The notes: generated by a model from the sequence alone, not told the origin. A stretch of DNA of 64,000 nucleotides from Apostichopus japonicus (GCF_037975245.1 NC_092561.1:372001-436000), one strand, 5' to 3'; shown: positions 1-13,941, counted from the first letter of the stretch. Made by a program: numbers and translations.

Positions 1-556
1 AGAGGTCCAATCAATAAAACTCCATATTACTACTCTGACGTATTCTTATGTGGTGACCTTTGCAGCATTTGAGCCTTACATTTTGGTCAACACGAGGAGG
101 CGTCGAATAATCATCAGAAGCAATAGGTAACCAATTTACTTTACTGACACTCCACTTTGTCAAGTTTATGACCAGTGTCTGCATCTGACAGTACCTTATA
201 CTGATCAATTCTGAGCACGTTATATAAAGACGTTATACGTATGGCACTTACGTAGATAAATGTTATGTGTTTCCGCCGTCCGAGCCATATAGAATTCCAG
301 TCATACGACTTCCAGCGCATGTCCTGTTGTACGGTATACCGGCAGGAACTTGCAAGCAAGTCTCTCAACAACTTTACGAAGTAGTTACTTGATTGCGTGA
401 GCCAATATTATTTCATCAAGGATATAACAGATCAATAAATAATAACTCTCACGTTCTCAAGAAATTCTCGTACTAGTTAAATACAAGTTTTACTTGCGAA
501 ACCACTGATTCATGTTGCTTATTTTGCAAGAATTACAAATAAAATCATCAAGATAT

Positions 557-601
557 AATATATAATATATATATATATATATATAACTATATATATAACT
601 A

Positions 602-640
<39 letters not shown>

Positions 641-692
641 TTACATAACTATATATATATATATATACATACATATAGGCCTATATATATAT
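557..692. repeat. (TA)n microsatellite, interrupted
   Basis: Almost pure TA dinucleotides with a few ACTA and ACATA interruptions. No coding content. Confidence 0.9.
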
Positions 693-3600
693 ATATTAAT
701 AAAGATCAACACGCCCAAAAAATCCCACTTCACCGAAAAGGTTGAAAAATAATAATTCGTTCTTTATTTTCCGTTATTTCCATATATGTTGCCATTAATC
801 GTCTAAGACGTTCAACTGATGTTGATATTTTATCTAGTGATCAAGACAAATAAGATGTAAAAAGAATGAATGAATTCTTACTTTCTTCCCTTTCCCATCC
901 TCTTCTTCCCTCATCGGCCTCCGCCGCCCCACCCCCCCCCCCACCCCCCTACCGTCTTATAACAGATGTATCTTCGAACCTCATATAGCAGGTCTGTCAT
1001 AATAAACAATAATAAACGAAATGATTGAACACGTTATTATATAGAATGTCATTTATACAATAACTTCTTATATATAATCTTCGACGTTAATGTCGAATAC
1101 CTTTGAGTGATTGATGTGATATGTCACTAAATGATGATTGGGGTACAAAAAAAAATGTTCCTTTTTTATTTGCACCGATCACGCATGTTCAGTAACTTTG
1201 AAAGCATGATAACATAGTTATCATACAATACATTCTTGAAATACTTAATAACATAGGGAACAAAACTGATAACCTGATGATTAAGTTTTCTGGATATGAA
1301 GATGATATTCAATTCCGTAAAAATAAGTCCTAAGGATGCATATATTACAACATTAAGTAATTAGTTGTAGTAAATCTATATTTAGCAATTTCCCTTCAGA
1401 CTTTTGACATAAAAAAACAGCATATGCTGCCGAACGAAGTACAATGTAGATTTAGAATATATCGCTATTAATTTGGAAATTACGGAAGCCATTTCGAGGA
1501 AAAAGGTACGAAGCTACACTAAATACATCTGATATCTGGAAATGTGACGAAAACTGGAAGATAATATTAGAGTTGTTGATCATCTTAACACGAGTAACTT
1601 CATCTCTATTGAAACAGCTGACACTTTTGCAGCCTATATTCTAAAACAATTAGTTATACCGACATATCACGTCAAAATTTGACCCAAAATAAACATGAAA
1701 AGCACAAAATACAAATAAAGATATGAAATGATTTTTTTTTGCCATATTTTATTTTTCATGACACTATGGTAAACACATATCGAATGTTCGACATAGCTCA
1801 AACCTGTCTTTGCTTATCAATTTTCAACTGAGAATAGTTAATTGATTGTAGCAATTAACAGAATTGCCAGTTCAGAAGGGCACGTTTATACCAATTTTTT
1901 ATTGTTTTGTTAGAAAAGATGCGTATAACGTGGGCTTGACATATACTTGACCTTTTACCAGGCTTGTAAACTACGACTGGTTATCTTACTAATTGATAAG
2001 AAATATTATTAATTGATAAAGAAATATGATCTAAACGCTTAATAGTTTCTTGGCTACAATTTGATTCATCGCTTGTTGTTAACTATTCCACGGAGTCCAC
2101 CTGCAACATTACCGCGCGCAACATGCGTTCATGTGGGCGTACAATTCACATGCGATATATATGCAGCTTCGTTATAGTGATTGAGCTAGATATATTAATT
2201 AAATGTGTATTCTGCACACAAAGGCGGTATAAGTTGACATAAGTGTATAATAACTTTGACGTCGAAACCTATCTTATTATTGAGAAATTGCTATGGGCAT
2301 ATAAGATGACGTAATCAAAGTTTTCACCGATATCAGCTGCATCCGTAGTCAAGAGACAGCTGATATAATGGAACGCTTTTGACTATAAAAACGATGGGGG
2401 GAAAAAACTTTGCCCTTTTCAGACAAGATGCGTGTTTGATGTCAAATTATGTCTCAAGATTTCATATAGCCAAAAAAATGACACCTTTTTCTTAGCAGAT
2501 GTTATTAAATGATATAAATATTAAACAAGATAATGATGCATTAATATATCCCGGTCGGCTGACATCATTTCAAATATTCTTAGATGAAAGGTTACTCGCC
2601 TTGAAATAAGTCAGGCCTTCCTTGGCGTCTTAACTGTATGACAATGACCAATAGCTTTTCCATCTTGCCGCCTCCAACATTCTCCACCTCCCCTCCCCCA
2701 TCCCGCATTATCGTCTCTCAAATTTAAGATGAAAAAAAAGTTATTTTTTTTACCGAAATGAAGCATTATTATTTATGAGCAAAATTTCTATACGACTTCT
2801 TTAAACTTGCCCTGTATAATCAGGGAAGATTAGTCGGTGCAAAGGGAACATACCCCTCCTGCACCCCTCCTGCACCCATCACAACAATCTGTTGTCTGGA
2901 TCGCCACCATAGGTCTGCCCTTTCTTCTGCTGCCTACACCCAGCTATTTAGCTGTTAACAAATAAGCAAAAAAAGGAAAAGGAGGGGGGGGGACTGAAAA
3001 AAAATGGTTAGTTTGTAGCATAAGGTTACATGTGTGTCAAACACAGACTTTAGAAGGTTCGTTACTATTGCAAATTAAATATGATTGATCTGCTTGAACA
3101 CTGGATCCAATAAACGTACAGTATCCTATACTTTACATGTTAATCAGGAGAGATGCTAGATTAATAGTAAGGGAGAGAAGAATAACTAGCCAGCTTATTC
3201 TTTTCAAGAGAAAGATACATTGACTTGACATAGCACATTGTATGAATTTGGAGAGGAGTAAGAAACCTTTATGAAGAATTGTAGGGAAATGATAAAGTCA
3301 ATTATAACAAGGGGTCAATATCCAGGATCAAATGATATTTTATTTTCTTCATATAGCGATAGATATTGGATATTGAGCATCACTTATCGGTAAGATATCT
3401 CTAGAGTGTGAAGAAATTGATAAATCTTGACTGGTATATCAACAATGTTCTCTACGTTATTCATTTAAAAACCAAGCGGGAAAACAATTAGTCATCGGGT
3501 GACCAATTTCCGATAAACTGCTATTTCGATATAGTGTGTGTTCAACCTTTGGACTGGAGGAAAGCTGTACAACCCAATGGTCTGATGACATCATATCATC

Positions 3601-3744
3601 ATGACATTAGTTGGTTTTTGTCAAAATGATAGTATTTACAGAACTTGTGTTGAAGATCACCTTGACAAACAATATATAACTATATACATGCTTTACAATT
3701 CAATTTGTCTCCAAAACCACAGATATCTTGATATCTTAATGTAT

Positions 3745-3964
3745 CTATATATATATATAGCTTTATATAGCTATATATATATCTATATATATCTCTATAC
3801 ATCTATCTATCTTTATATTAACATATTCGAATGCCAAGTATTGCTGACGAAGGGGGACCGAAAATTATATTTTCTAAAACATTACTCCTTATTTGTCAGA
3901 TATGTGTCATATCTTATTTCTCTGGTTTTCGCTAATAATATATATATATATATATATATACATA

Positions 3965-4030
<66 letters not shown>
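3745..4030. repeat. (TA)n microsatellite pair flanking a repeat segment
   Basis: TA-rich runs at about 3745-3800 and 3938-4030. They create an apparent Tyr/Ile-rich reading frame across 3601-4083, which is an artefact of the repeat. The intervening non-TA segment (3862-3945) is related to 33100-33180. Confidence 0.85.
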
Positions 4031-4400
4031 AATATAAGTCATACCACTTGCTACACATTCATTTCATATATATTAGAAAATAGTATAAGATTTCCATTAC
4101 TCTCTGTCCTTAACCATTTTAGATTGTAATGTTTTTACAAAAGGTCTGCATGCTTTTAGGAAAATGCTCGCATCACGATGACATATGACGCTCGTTTCAT
4201 CAATTATAATCCTAAATTTATAAAGCTATATATTTTATAAAAGGAACTTAATTATTATTTGTTTTGGCCACCAAGGACGTACGTAATGTACCATAAATTT
4301 AACAAAGAAACACTAGAAACATCGTATTCCTACCGATGCATGTTATGAATGGAAAAAAGATTTAACGCCGCGACGATCAATCTTTTTGTTTTCGTCCTAG

Positions 4401-7400
4401 AATCACTGTGCACAATAGTCTCGAACATAGATGGACAAGATGTAACCATGGAGATTCTAGATACTGCTGGTGAGGTAAGTTGAATAGAATGCAAAGGATG
4501 GCGCTATGTTTAATTGATGAGAATGAAATTAGAGCACATAACATGAACGTCAAGTCTTCCTCTGTTAGAACTTTGGTAAATTACAACACTTGTTTACAAA
4601 CACATCAATTTATCTTTCGCATTACTTTCATTTGTAAACTTAAATGTTTTTCAATCAGGTACATTTCGTAAATTTCATTTATCCTGTTCGCGTTTTGAGA
4701 AATTACCCACCAAAAAATGAGAACCAAACATAATAAAGTCAACAGAGTTGAAAAGGAAAAGGACATTACACTGAGTACACAATCTGAAAGGTGCATTACT
4801 CATCCAAATTAATAGTTCATTCAAGAACAACTGTATATATTATAGAAATAAACATTTAGAGTTGAAACACTTAACCGCTTAATAGCTACCATTGGTTTCA
4901 ATGTTGTTTTATGTCAATAAGTTGAACTCTAACGTGCTCCTCTTGTAAAACTGATCTCTTTGTGTCATCTTTCAATAATAATCTTTTCCAAAAAATCTTA
5001 CTCCGTGTGCTTTAATCCATTCTAAGAAGAATTAAGCCATATCTTATAAATAACTATATAATACAGGTTTATCGGTCAATAAAAAGCAATTTTCACGTCA
5101 GCACTTTCAAAGAACAAAAAACCAACAAATGACGTAATGGCACACATCCGGGTCAATTAACCTTATCCCGTCCAATTAACCATGAAGTCATACGGTTACG
5201 ATGTTACGATTGTAAGGGAATTCGAGAATGATATAAAGAGTCTTGCAGCTTTTTAGAAAGCGTTAATTATAATATTAACAATGGATTTTAAATTCTTCAA
5301 GTGCAAATGGTGTCAAATGTCACACAAGTTAATGTCAAATCTGAAGAATATGTTTTGTTAGAGCTAAGAACAGAATTTGTAAACCAAATGATCAACATTA
5401 ACATTCAGGCCAGCACCGTTGAGCGGACTTAAGCATCAATTTAGCCTTTAAGGATCATTCCAGAGATTATCAAGTGGGATACTTTTAATACCAGCAGATC
5501 TATTAAAACATTACTAATTAGCATTAAATTATAGGTGTTTATCTTTCTTGTGAGCTGTATCGTAAAACTATGACTAACACTGTATCTAGCAAGTCATCCG
5601 ATAAGCAAAAATATAGCAAGGTAAAGCTCAATTAGAAAACAACTGACGTCTGTGATTATTTCTTTTTGACAATAACCTTTCTCAATCAATAACATCACTT
5701 CTTGAAAGAAGATTTGCTGTATTAGTTTTAGAGGTCTGTAGGTAGCTTGTGGATGAACGTATCATAGCCTAGATTTGCTAAATATTTGATATAAAGAGAC
5801 ACAAAGTCATTTTTCAGTTAAATCATCCATTCTGCTATTGCCAGATGCATTTACAAAATGTCACTAAATTTAAAGTGGATTGAAGTTTATAAGGTTATAA
5901 CAAAAATGTCAGCAATTTTGCTAAGAAATCACCTTGAGCCACCAAAATATCCTTCTAACTAAGATATTAAAGGCTCTCGAATCTTGAGACAAGTCCAACC
6001 ATTTTGATGAACTTACTGTCTGGCAGACCTGTTACCCAACTTTGTAAATCTAAATAATAAATATAAAGATATTAATCTCTAGACAGACCTTTCGTTACTT
6101 TTTTTTCTTCTTGTGTCATTGGATAAAACAGAATCATGCCATATTTACAACTTTCGGCATCGTGTAAATGGTTCAACGTAATCTTTGAACTTAAGTCAGC
6201 ACCCTCGTTCTTGTTTTTAGCATTTGTTTTACATTCCAACCACATTATAATCCACACGATGGTAGGATTAGAAATGTGAACTTGATTACATCACATCCTT
6301 TACTTTTTAATTGAACACGGCAAAATAATATCAGCATTGAGACCAGTCCCTAGCCTAGACGATAAAGATTAACTCCATCCGTCATAGGTATGCTTTACTT
6401 AAACGCTTGGTTCGTGCATATCTTATTCATATCTTAAATATGCAACTAAGTAGGTGTTTATGACAGAATTTTGTTCCCCTGTACATTCGAAGACCTTTCT
6501 GCCGGTTCATTCAGCTCTCATGTGAGTTAGCCAGATAAAATGTGAGTCCTTTTTAAGTTTCTACTAACTCGAAAGCTCTTGAAGTATCCTATAGAATATA
6601 CACGACTATAGAAATTACTTTTGATAATACCCATAAAATGGAATATGATATATTTCAAGTTTTACACAATTTTAGAGTCACTTCTTTTTATATCTTTTAC
6701 AAAAGTTACTTATAAAAATCTCCAAATGCTACAGCTTCCTGCAGGAGCATACCCCTCAGTATACTCAACGTAGTTTTTAGATGTATTCCAAACAAAATAT
6801 AAGTCTGCTTTCTGACGCTTTACGGTTTTGTGTTCTAAAGTATCATTACAACGAGGGGGGAAATTAACTCAAAATACTTCAGCTTCCAGGCGTTTCGCCC
6901 CCCCCCTGGATCCCCGCCGGAACTTTAACATACATTACAGACCAAAAAAATCAATTCCTGACTGGATTAGAAATTGTGGTGCTTTAATAGTCGCTATGAA
7001 AGAAGCAGGAACATTAAAAAAACACTCAAGCTTCCGGGGACGCCCACTAGAATGCTCTGAGATACAATTTAGGTCAATTTTTTTTTAAATGTTCATTTCA
7101 CTATTTTGCGACTGGTCCGTAGTATACTGCAAAATCACTACGAGAGTAAAAGAATTATCTTAAAATTTCTGAAGCTTCCGGGGGGCGTCGCCCCCCCCCC
7201 CCCAACCATCCCAAACCAATAACAGTGTACTCAATCGAGTGTACTCGAGTGTGATCTGAGCAAACAGTTGCAATTATTAGACAAACTGCCTCTGTTCGTG
7301 GTTTATGTTTTGAAACGTTCATCCGCCAGTCACCGCAGTCGGTCTCAAAGCTCTGTCTTTAAGTCAATCTATACACCCTCTTCCTTGAAAGAAAGAGAAA

Positions 7401-8735
7401 AGATGAAATAATCTTACTAATATCGTTCAAAGACTGCTCAAATTGACTTCTTTGAAAAACACCGGTTTAAAGGACCCATTTTAACACCTCCGGCGTTTCT
7501 ACCCCTTGGCTTCTACTCTTTATGGAAGCTTCCCACGATATGCACCAACGTAACATGTTATTTACGGAACTTAAAAGGAAAAACGATATAACTATAGGAG
7601 TAACTAATGAGAGGCGCGAGAACTCAATTACTCAAAAATTGTTTACACTTTGTTGCTATGATTGTATACGTCGGTTAGAAAGGGACCAGAGAGTTAGACT
7701 CGAGGCAATATCGTCATGATCAGGTGGTTACAGTCTCGATATTCATCAGACTGGGGGTTGAGAGAGGGTTAAATTGTTTGGGGTTTTTTTTGTGCCAAAG
7801 CTCTTTCTTGCATGGGTGAAGCTTCTTAAGAAAGTAACGATTTATATCTTAGTGACTTTTGCACGTTATAATATCGAAGAAAGATAATTTAACTAACTAC
7901 AAGCACATCTCAATTTGTGCAAGTTCCCCCGTGATTTAGAATCTCGATTTTTACGACCTTTTTTATATATCTGAAGATGTTTGAAGATCTAAATGATCTA
8001 AATGATATGAAAACAAAATCATGTCGCAGTGAATTGTTAAACAATCCATCTTTTCTCCACTTTTACGTCTATGCTTGATTGTCGTCAAATAAATCTCATT
8101 CCACTCGTGGGTGTGATCCCATCGTAGCTGTAAGCATTTTCATAGTTTTTGATTTTTCTATATATATATGTATATTTGTTTTTGCTTAAATTTGTTTTCT
8201 GTAGATGGAAGTTTGTCACCGGACAGCTTACGCTCTTTGGGGAGACACATTTCTTTATCTATATTCCATCTCTGACCGAAGGAGCTTCGAAATTATTTCG
8301 GAAATGAAAGGATATATTGAATCTTCCCAAAGTAAAACATCTTCGACCGGAATTCTGGTAGGAAATAAGAATGACCTCTTGGCAGATCGCTTAGTGTCGT
8401 ATGAAGAAGCTTACTTACTAGCAGAAAGCCTGCAACTGCCTTTTTGTGAAATATCAGTCAAGGATGGTGAACAGCTAGAGAACGTGGCAGAAATTTTCAG
8501 AATTCTTTATCGATTTTGGAAAGAAAGTTCATTGTGTAAAACAGTGAAAGTAGGTCAAACATTGCCTCTTCTTGACGAAGAAGAAAGAAGAACAATAGAA
8601 ACAAATAAAACAATGACAGAGGGAAACTTGACAAAACAGACCGAGAATATGAAAGAGTCAGTGACGTCACCGATGAAGAAAATGAAATTGATATTATTTC
8701 AACGTTTCACCAGACCACGGTTAACTAGTTTCTGA
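4401..8735 (+). CDS. RERG-like: RERG/RASL-like small GTPase, last two exons (5' part outside window)
   Basis: Exons are 4401-4474 and 8205-8735, joined in phase 0 across an intron with a GTAAGT donor and a TTTTCTGTAG acceptor. The first exon starts two bases into a codon (likely a split Glu) and encodes switch I/II ending MEILDTAGE. The second begins [14 protein letters not shown], holds the G4 motif GNKNDL and a G5-like ISVKDG, and stops at 8735. Spacing between DTAG and the W-G pair matches RERG exactly, as does the 16-residue gap before EILDTAG. The 200 visible residues lack the P-loop, which must be upstream. Two features stand out. The switch II catalytic Gln is Glu. The C-terminus is Lys/Arg-rich and ends RLTSF without a CAAX prenylation box, a trait shared with RERG. 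Nucleotide binding is expected; the cellular role is unknown. AATAAA near 9584 is a possible polyadenylation signal. Confidence 0.85.
4475..8204 (+). other. Intron of the RERG-like gene
   Basis: This 3.7-kb stretch lies between the two visible exons. No further exon is needed, because the flanking codons join in frame with the exact spacing expected for the family. The only notable content is a GC-rich interspersed repeat at about 6840-7205. Confidence 0.7.
6840..7205. repeat. GC-rich interspersed repeat with internal sub-units
   Basis: Three related sub-units contain a CTTCCGGGG-like core followed by CGCCCCC, near 6890, 7033 and 7170. Each is preceded by an A-rich stretch, with a spacing of about 140 bp. 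The last ends in a 14-nt C tract. This looks like a degenerate transposable-element fragment; the family is not identified. Confidence 0.5.
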
Positions 8736-8743
8736 GAATCTCA

Positions 8744-8747
8744 CTCC

Positions 8748-8842
<95 letters not shown>
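8744..8842. repeat. (TA)n microsatellite
   Basis: Nearly perfect TA run just downstream of the GTPase stop codon, probably within its 3' UTR or immediately past it. Confidence 0.9.
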
Positions 8843-8843
<1 letters not shown>

Positions 8844-9767
8844 ATATAAATAGATATATTTTTAGGGGGGTTGTCTTGTCGGAAGTTGTATTTTTACTCC
8901 ATGGTTGTTTTCAATTTTATGACTTTATTAAAGCTTACAAAATGATAGGTAAATATAAGTTAATAAGTTGGGTGTAACGATATTGGTCAAAATTGTTTTA
9001 GCATTGAGCAGCCGGTCAAAGATGACAGGGCATGCAAGTAACATTTTAAACGAACTACCACTTTCATTTTTTCTTCTTTTATTGTGAAATTTGTTTTTAT
9101 CTTCTTTCCTTATTTATTTTCTCTTTTTCTCTCCCCTCCTCCCAATATGAATGCATTTATATAATGGTATTGAAAAGGTATTTTTCATGTAACGACGAAT
9201 GTCTTTTTAAGGAAGAAAGTACTCTCTTGTTTAGTGAAGTGGTTGGTGATTGTGTGAAGTTGTTGTTGTTTTTTGGTTACGAAATGTGCATGGTCAGTTT
9301 ATTCTAGTTCTAAGTTAACATAAAACTTCAATGTTAGAGATAAGATGTTCAAAGACAAAAAAAATGGAATATTAAAAATGCCAGCCATTCGATTTATGTA
9401 ATTCAAATACGTCTTTATTGCAACTTGAAAAATGTAAATGAAATTGTTAAAGCAATTTGTTATCTACTGTGCTTTGTGATTATTTTTCTTAGCAGAAATG
9501 CTAAACTGGTCGTGTGTGCAGTTTATCTGGCGGTATGGAGCTGAAAAAGATGCTAGACAAAAACTGACTTGGTAAACTAAGAAAATAAAAGTAAAGACAT
9601 TTCGCATTCTTATATAGATTGTATTGTGTATGTATCTATTATCTGCTTAATACAATAGTCGAGACGAGAATTGGTAACTGCAAAACTGTAGCCAAAACTC
9701 AGTGAGCGGTCAAAGCACTTGCTTGTGCGTGTGTAACAAATATATATATATATATAACCATTCACGG

Positions 9768-9826
9768 ATGGGGATGGGGATGGGGGTGGGGTGGGGTGGG
9801 GTGGGGCGGGGTGGGGTGGGGGTAAT
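9768..9826 (+). repeat. G-rich tandem tract (GGGGT/GGGGAT), quadruplex-prone
   Basis: More than eight runs of four or more G separated by one or two bases on the plus strand. Such sequence can fold into G-quadruplexes. No function is evident beyond the location in the convergent intergenic space. Confidence 0.7.
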
Positions 9827-11621
9827 ATCTGTCACTACATCGGAGTTCATTATATGTAGAATTATTAGACGAACTAGCAAGATTGAAACGTCTACTTTTT
9901 TATTGAAAACTACAACGTAGTATCGCGAAGATGAAAAACACGTCTTGTTTTGCAAACTCTAAGTAATCACTGCCCACTTGAACCAACACACGCAAGACGC
10001 ACAATAAATACCGTTCACATCCCAAGCAATACGCACCACCGACAAACGCGTACAATAATCACATCATCGTTGCAGCGGTACATGTGTCTGTGTGGTGGGG
10101 AGGGGCGTCGATACCGAATGTTAAGTGATGTTGTTCACCACAACTCCCACAACCCCATTTTTGGGTGATTAGCCTCAAAATTGTCTCTCTTTTATGGATA
10201 AGAAGTGCCCCCTTTGTTCATAATGTGCTCTTTTCCCTTTTTGTTTTGTAATTATTGGAAATCTGCCATGTAATCTATTACCAATCAACACCGGATTTCA
10301 AACATTGCCAATCTACAAAAACCGCAAGATGATGCAAATTTAATTAACTAGGTAACAAAACTGAACAAAAAAATGGTAGGTATTCTTGTCTTTATTCACA
10401 GATGTTTTCTATAAATTATCGAACAAAACTTCCCAAGAAGTACCTTGGTTTTATATGGCATACAAATTAACTTCATTTACCAAGTAAGATTAACAGTTAT
10501 AACAAAGGGCGCACGCTAGCATTAACTGGTAGGGATTTACATTAATTACGAATAGTTGTGATATATATTGATGAATAGCGCCGTCACCCTGGTGTCTTCC
10601 GCGGTCTCCTTGGTGTATGCATATAAGTTTAACTAGAGGTATATATCGGTTTTCTGCATCGTTACGGATGTCTGATTATTTCGTCTTTCCTGCATGCACT
10701 GGGAGGATGAGGTCCCATTTAAAGGTATTCTTTCAGCAAATCTGGTCTCAACGTATTCCCCGATTTAAAAATAAAAACAATGTCGCCCTCTACTATAGCG
10801 ACAACAGATTGTGACATTCTCATGCATCCTTAGCCATAAACAGGATATGGATCTGGGCACTGCTACCGCAGAGTTCTTAGGCGTCCGAAATTCCAATCAG
10901 TATCTCAGTTCTGCGTACCCTATTCCCGAGTAGCGAGTCTCGGGATGTCACCCATGGTCAGATGTCTATATCTGATTGAGGGGGGGGGGGCGGTGGGGGT
11001 TCAAAAGGTGTCGTTTTGTGTGTGTCTTTGAAACGTGCAAGTGTTCTGTTAGATCTGCATTTTTTTGTTGACAAAACACTCCTTCGTAAGCTTCTCGACC
11101 GATTTGTTTTCAAACTTGGTAGGAAGGTGCCACACGATGGGAACATTGAGAAAGAATGGACAAATGCCAATGGTCAAAGTGGAAAATTATATTATTTATT
11201 ATTCCGTAACTCGAAGGGAGATAATAAATGTATCATTTATTTAAAACTAAACAACCCTATATGTTTGATTCTGCTAAGGTTCACCACGTGCTGACCGTGT
11301 CAAACTCATTATGTTGTAAGGGAGGGGCGGGGTGTGGGGGGGGGGGTGGTCAGCCTTCTTGATGTATATCGTAATTATCACCCCTGATCATTGACTGATG
11401 AAAGAAGTGGCGAAAGGGAGACTAAGTCAGCTTCAAGATCATAACTTTGTCTCAACACTATTAAAAAGAAAATATTATTTTGAATTATCGCTGCTATTTT
11501 GTAGGCACCTGAGTCTAACGTGCAATTTGCATGAGAAGAACACATGGTCTCTATACCTCTCTGTCTAAGCTATAACCTATACAAATGCATATCATATCAT
11601 ATCTAAAATTCCACCCTGTTC

Positions 11622-12050
11622 CCTAAGAAATCCTCTGTTGAAGGCACGGAAGAAAGACCGGAACAGACAAAAGCAACAAGTTGCATTAATAATTAATACC
11701 TTACCGTTGAATTGAAACGTTTATTATATGAAATGTAAACAAAAATGTTTGTTCTTAAGTTTGATATGAAAATAGAGTAGCCTCCCTTTTTTCATTTACT
11801 AAAACCAACACCTAGCAAGAAGTCCTCTGTTGAAGGCAGGGAGACATGACAAGATCAGAAAAAACAACAAACTGCATTCATAATTAATACCTTACCGCTG
11901 AATTGAAATGTTTATTATATGAAAAGTAAACAAAAAGTCATGCATAATTAATACCTTACCGCTGAATTGAAACGTTTATTATATGAAATGTAAACAAAAC
12001 GTCATGCATAATTAATACCTTACCATTGAAATGAAACATTTATTACTTGA
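11622..12050. repeat. Nested direct repeats: a 193-bp duplication containing a ~65-bp unit present four times
   Basis: TCCTCTGTTGAAGGCA occurs near 11629 and again 193 bp later. Within and after each copy, a unit beginning ATTAATACCTTACC and continuing through TTTATTATATGAAA recurs at about 11694, 11884, 11947 and 12012. This indicates stepwise local duplication. No coding potential. Confidence 0.7.
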
Positions 12051-12689
12051 TAGATTTTAAAAATTATGTGTATATTTTTCTTATAAAAATAAAGTAGTAC
12101 TGTTTTTTGTTATTTTTTTTTTCATTGACTAAACCGTCACCACAAATATATAACATTCAGCGTTACCATATGTAACACATAGATGAATAGACAAAAAACA
12201 TGAATGTAAAATACTTTACACGTATATATATATAACAATAGTATTTACTAGAAGACACAACAATTAAGCATGAGTAATTGCATTATTCGACATAATTGTC
12301 AACGTGAACATCAAAGATTAAAAAATGACCTAAATACGGGGGCACCTCAATGAAAGTCGCCTCCATATTGTATGACAACTTTGAAATCAGTGGGGCATAC
12401 GTTCCGTACATTCCTATGTCGGTCGACATATGAACGACTACCCGGGTTATAGGTGTCAGTTATCGATTTTAGCTGGAATTACTGACAATTGTGAATGATT
12501 TACATCAATTAGTTGTCAATGAAAGGACATTGTAACGTATGAGTCCTACCCAACAGATTTCAGGTTGTCGAACACGCCGCTATATGTGAATTTGCCATAG
12601 AAAGAATATGCTGTAACTTTTATGAAACGCAATCAAGTTGGTAGCGTCATTAACATATGTCAGAGACAACAACGATCTTGGCAATAACA

Positions 12690-12870
12690 ACTTATACATA
12701 TAAAAACTACCTATAATACTACCTATCATAACTACATATACTACTACCTATATTAACTACCTATAATACTACCTATAATACCACCTATAATACTATTTAT
12801 AATACTAACTATCATACCTATCATAACAAGGCCTACCTATAATACTACCTATAATACTACCTATAATAAC
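12690..12870. repeat. Degenerate minisatellite (ACTACCTATAAT)n
   Basis: About fourteen imperfect 11-12-bp units based on ACTACCTATAAT. Substitutions and length variants throughout indicate an old array. Confidence 0.7.
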
Positions 12871-13941
12871 TAATGACAACTTAGTGCTAGTAATGTTCCT
12901 GCATGATGACACATTCTCCTTACCATACAGCCAATTATTGTGAATTTCAAATACCCTTTTTGGTAACTTTATAAATTTTATGAACCACAAAAAATGTTAA
13001 CACGGCTGTCAAGGACGATTTTCAATGCCATTTAGTCTATGTTAAAATCTGTTCATAATCGTAAACATGTTATTTGAGGTCAAACTGTCACTAAAGTTCA
13101 GTTTATTCTTTGATTTTACACACTTCTAAAACACTGTATAGTATAGGCTATAAGAGTTTCCCCAGCTTATACAATGCCACTAAGTTATCGCACACGGTTT
13201 CCATTTTCTATTGAGAATAATGAAATATCTCTTATCGCAACACGATCTGGAAACTAACCTGTGTCAAACGTGGAATGGATATCATGTTTGATATCAAACT
13301 TAGCAATATCCAAGACATTCTATTGAATACAACCAAACCCCCTTTTTTAAGTACAAGGACCATACGAGCAACACGAATGTGAAAAGGTGTGAAGACTCGC
13401 GCATAAAAAAAACGTCTCATGCCGGTAATCTGACCTAGTTTCGAATGAGGTGTAACACAAGTGTTCGACACCACCATCGATCCCAGAAAATACACACACA
13501 GCTTGCTACCGTCGGTAATGAGACACTAGTGTACAGTCAATACATACAGCTACGGTCGATACCCACAACACAGTGTTCATAGCAGCGATGGACATCTCAG
13601 GTCTAGTTAAAAGATAACAAGGTATCATATTTCATTACTGTCTGCATTTTGTAGCGACAAGAAGAAAATGTCACTTGCAAACAACGGAAAGTTAACTTTT
13701 TCAGAGGGCGGCACGCGTTTTGGGGCGAGTCTTTAATGCCTTTAATACATGGTTAGGGGAGGTGTGGGCTGGACAGAAGGAAAATGCTGATTTAGTTGCG
13801 TTCAAAAAAAGTGTAGGAATTATTGCTGAAAGTGACTGCCGGTAGACAAGTTTCAGAGTAGAAATGTCAATATTTTAAGACGCCCTTCTTATGCTTCAGA
13901 TATGTTGCGATAGTTTTCTTAAACGATATATTGGAGTTGAT

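Larger units (their letters stand above)
1..4400. other. Non-coding stretch upstream of the first visible GTPase exon
   Basis: No supportable exon was found here on either strand. The downstream GTPase exon begins in mid-codon, so this is probably intron of that gene, with the P-loop exon(s) outside the window. I looked for a G-x-x-x-x-G-K-S/T codon pattern on the plus strand and found none that was open and flanked by splice sites. Contents are TA microsatellites (about 557-692 and 3745-4030), a C-rich tract near 927-952 and a G-rich tract near 2983-2993. A segment at 3862-3945 recurs in inverted orientation near 33100-33180. Confidence 0.5.
8843..13941. other. Intergenic region between the GTPase and SLC28 copy 1
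   Basis: About 5.1 kb separates the plus-strand GTPase from the minus-strand transporter, so the genes converge. No coding exon is supported. It holds a G-rich tract (9768-9826), poly-G tracts near 10980 and 11337, a four-unit repeat region (11622-12050) and a degenerate minisatellite (12690-12870). Confidence 0.6.

Noticed and set aside
3471-3500. Possible P-loop exon of the GTPase (GCGGGAAAACAA)
   Set aside because: Reads G-K-Q, not G-K-S/T, and hits a stop within a few codons. No flanking splice sites.
3601-4083. 160-codon plus-strand ORF rich in Tyr and Ile
   Set aside because: Created by TA microsatellites, with no domain and no splice or codon signature.
6828-7088. 86-codon plus-strand ORF in the GTPase intron
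   Set aside because: Runs through the GC-rich interspersed repeat, with no protein family features.
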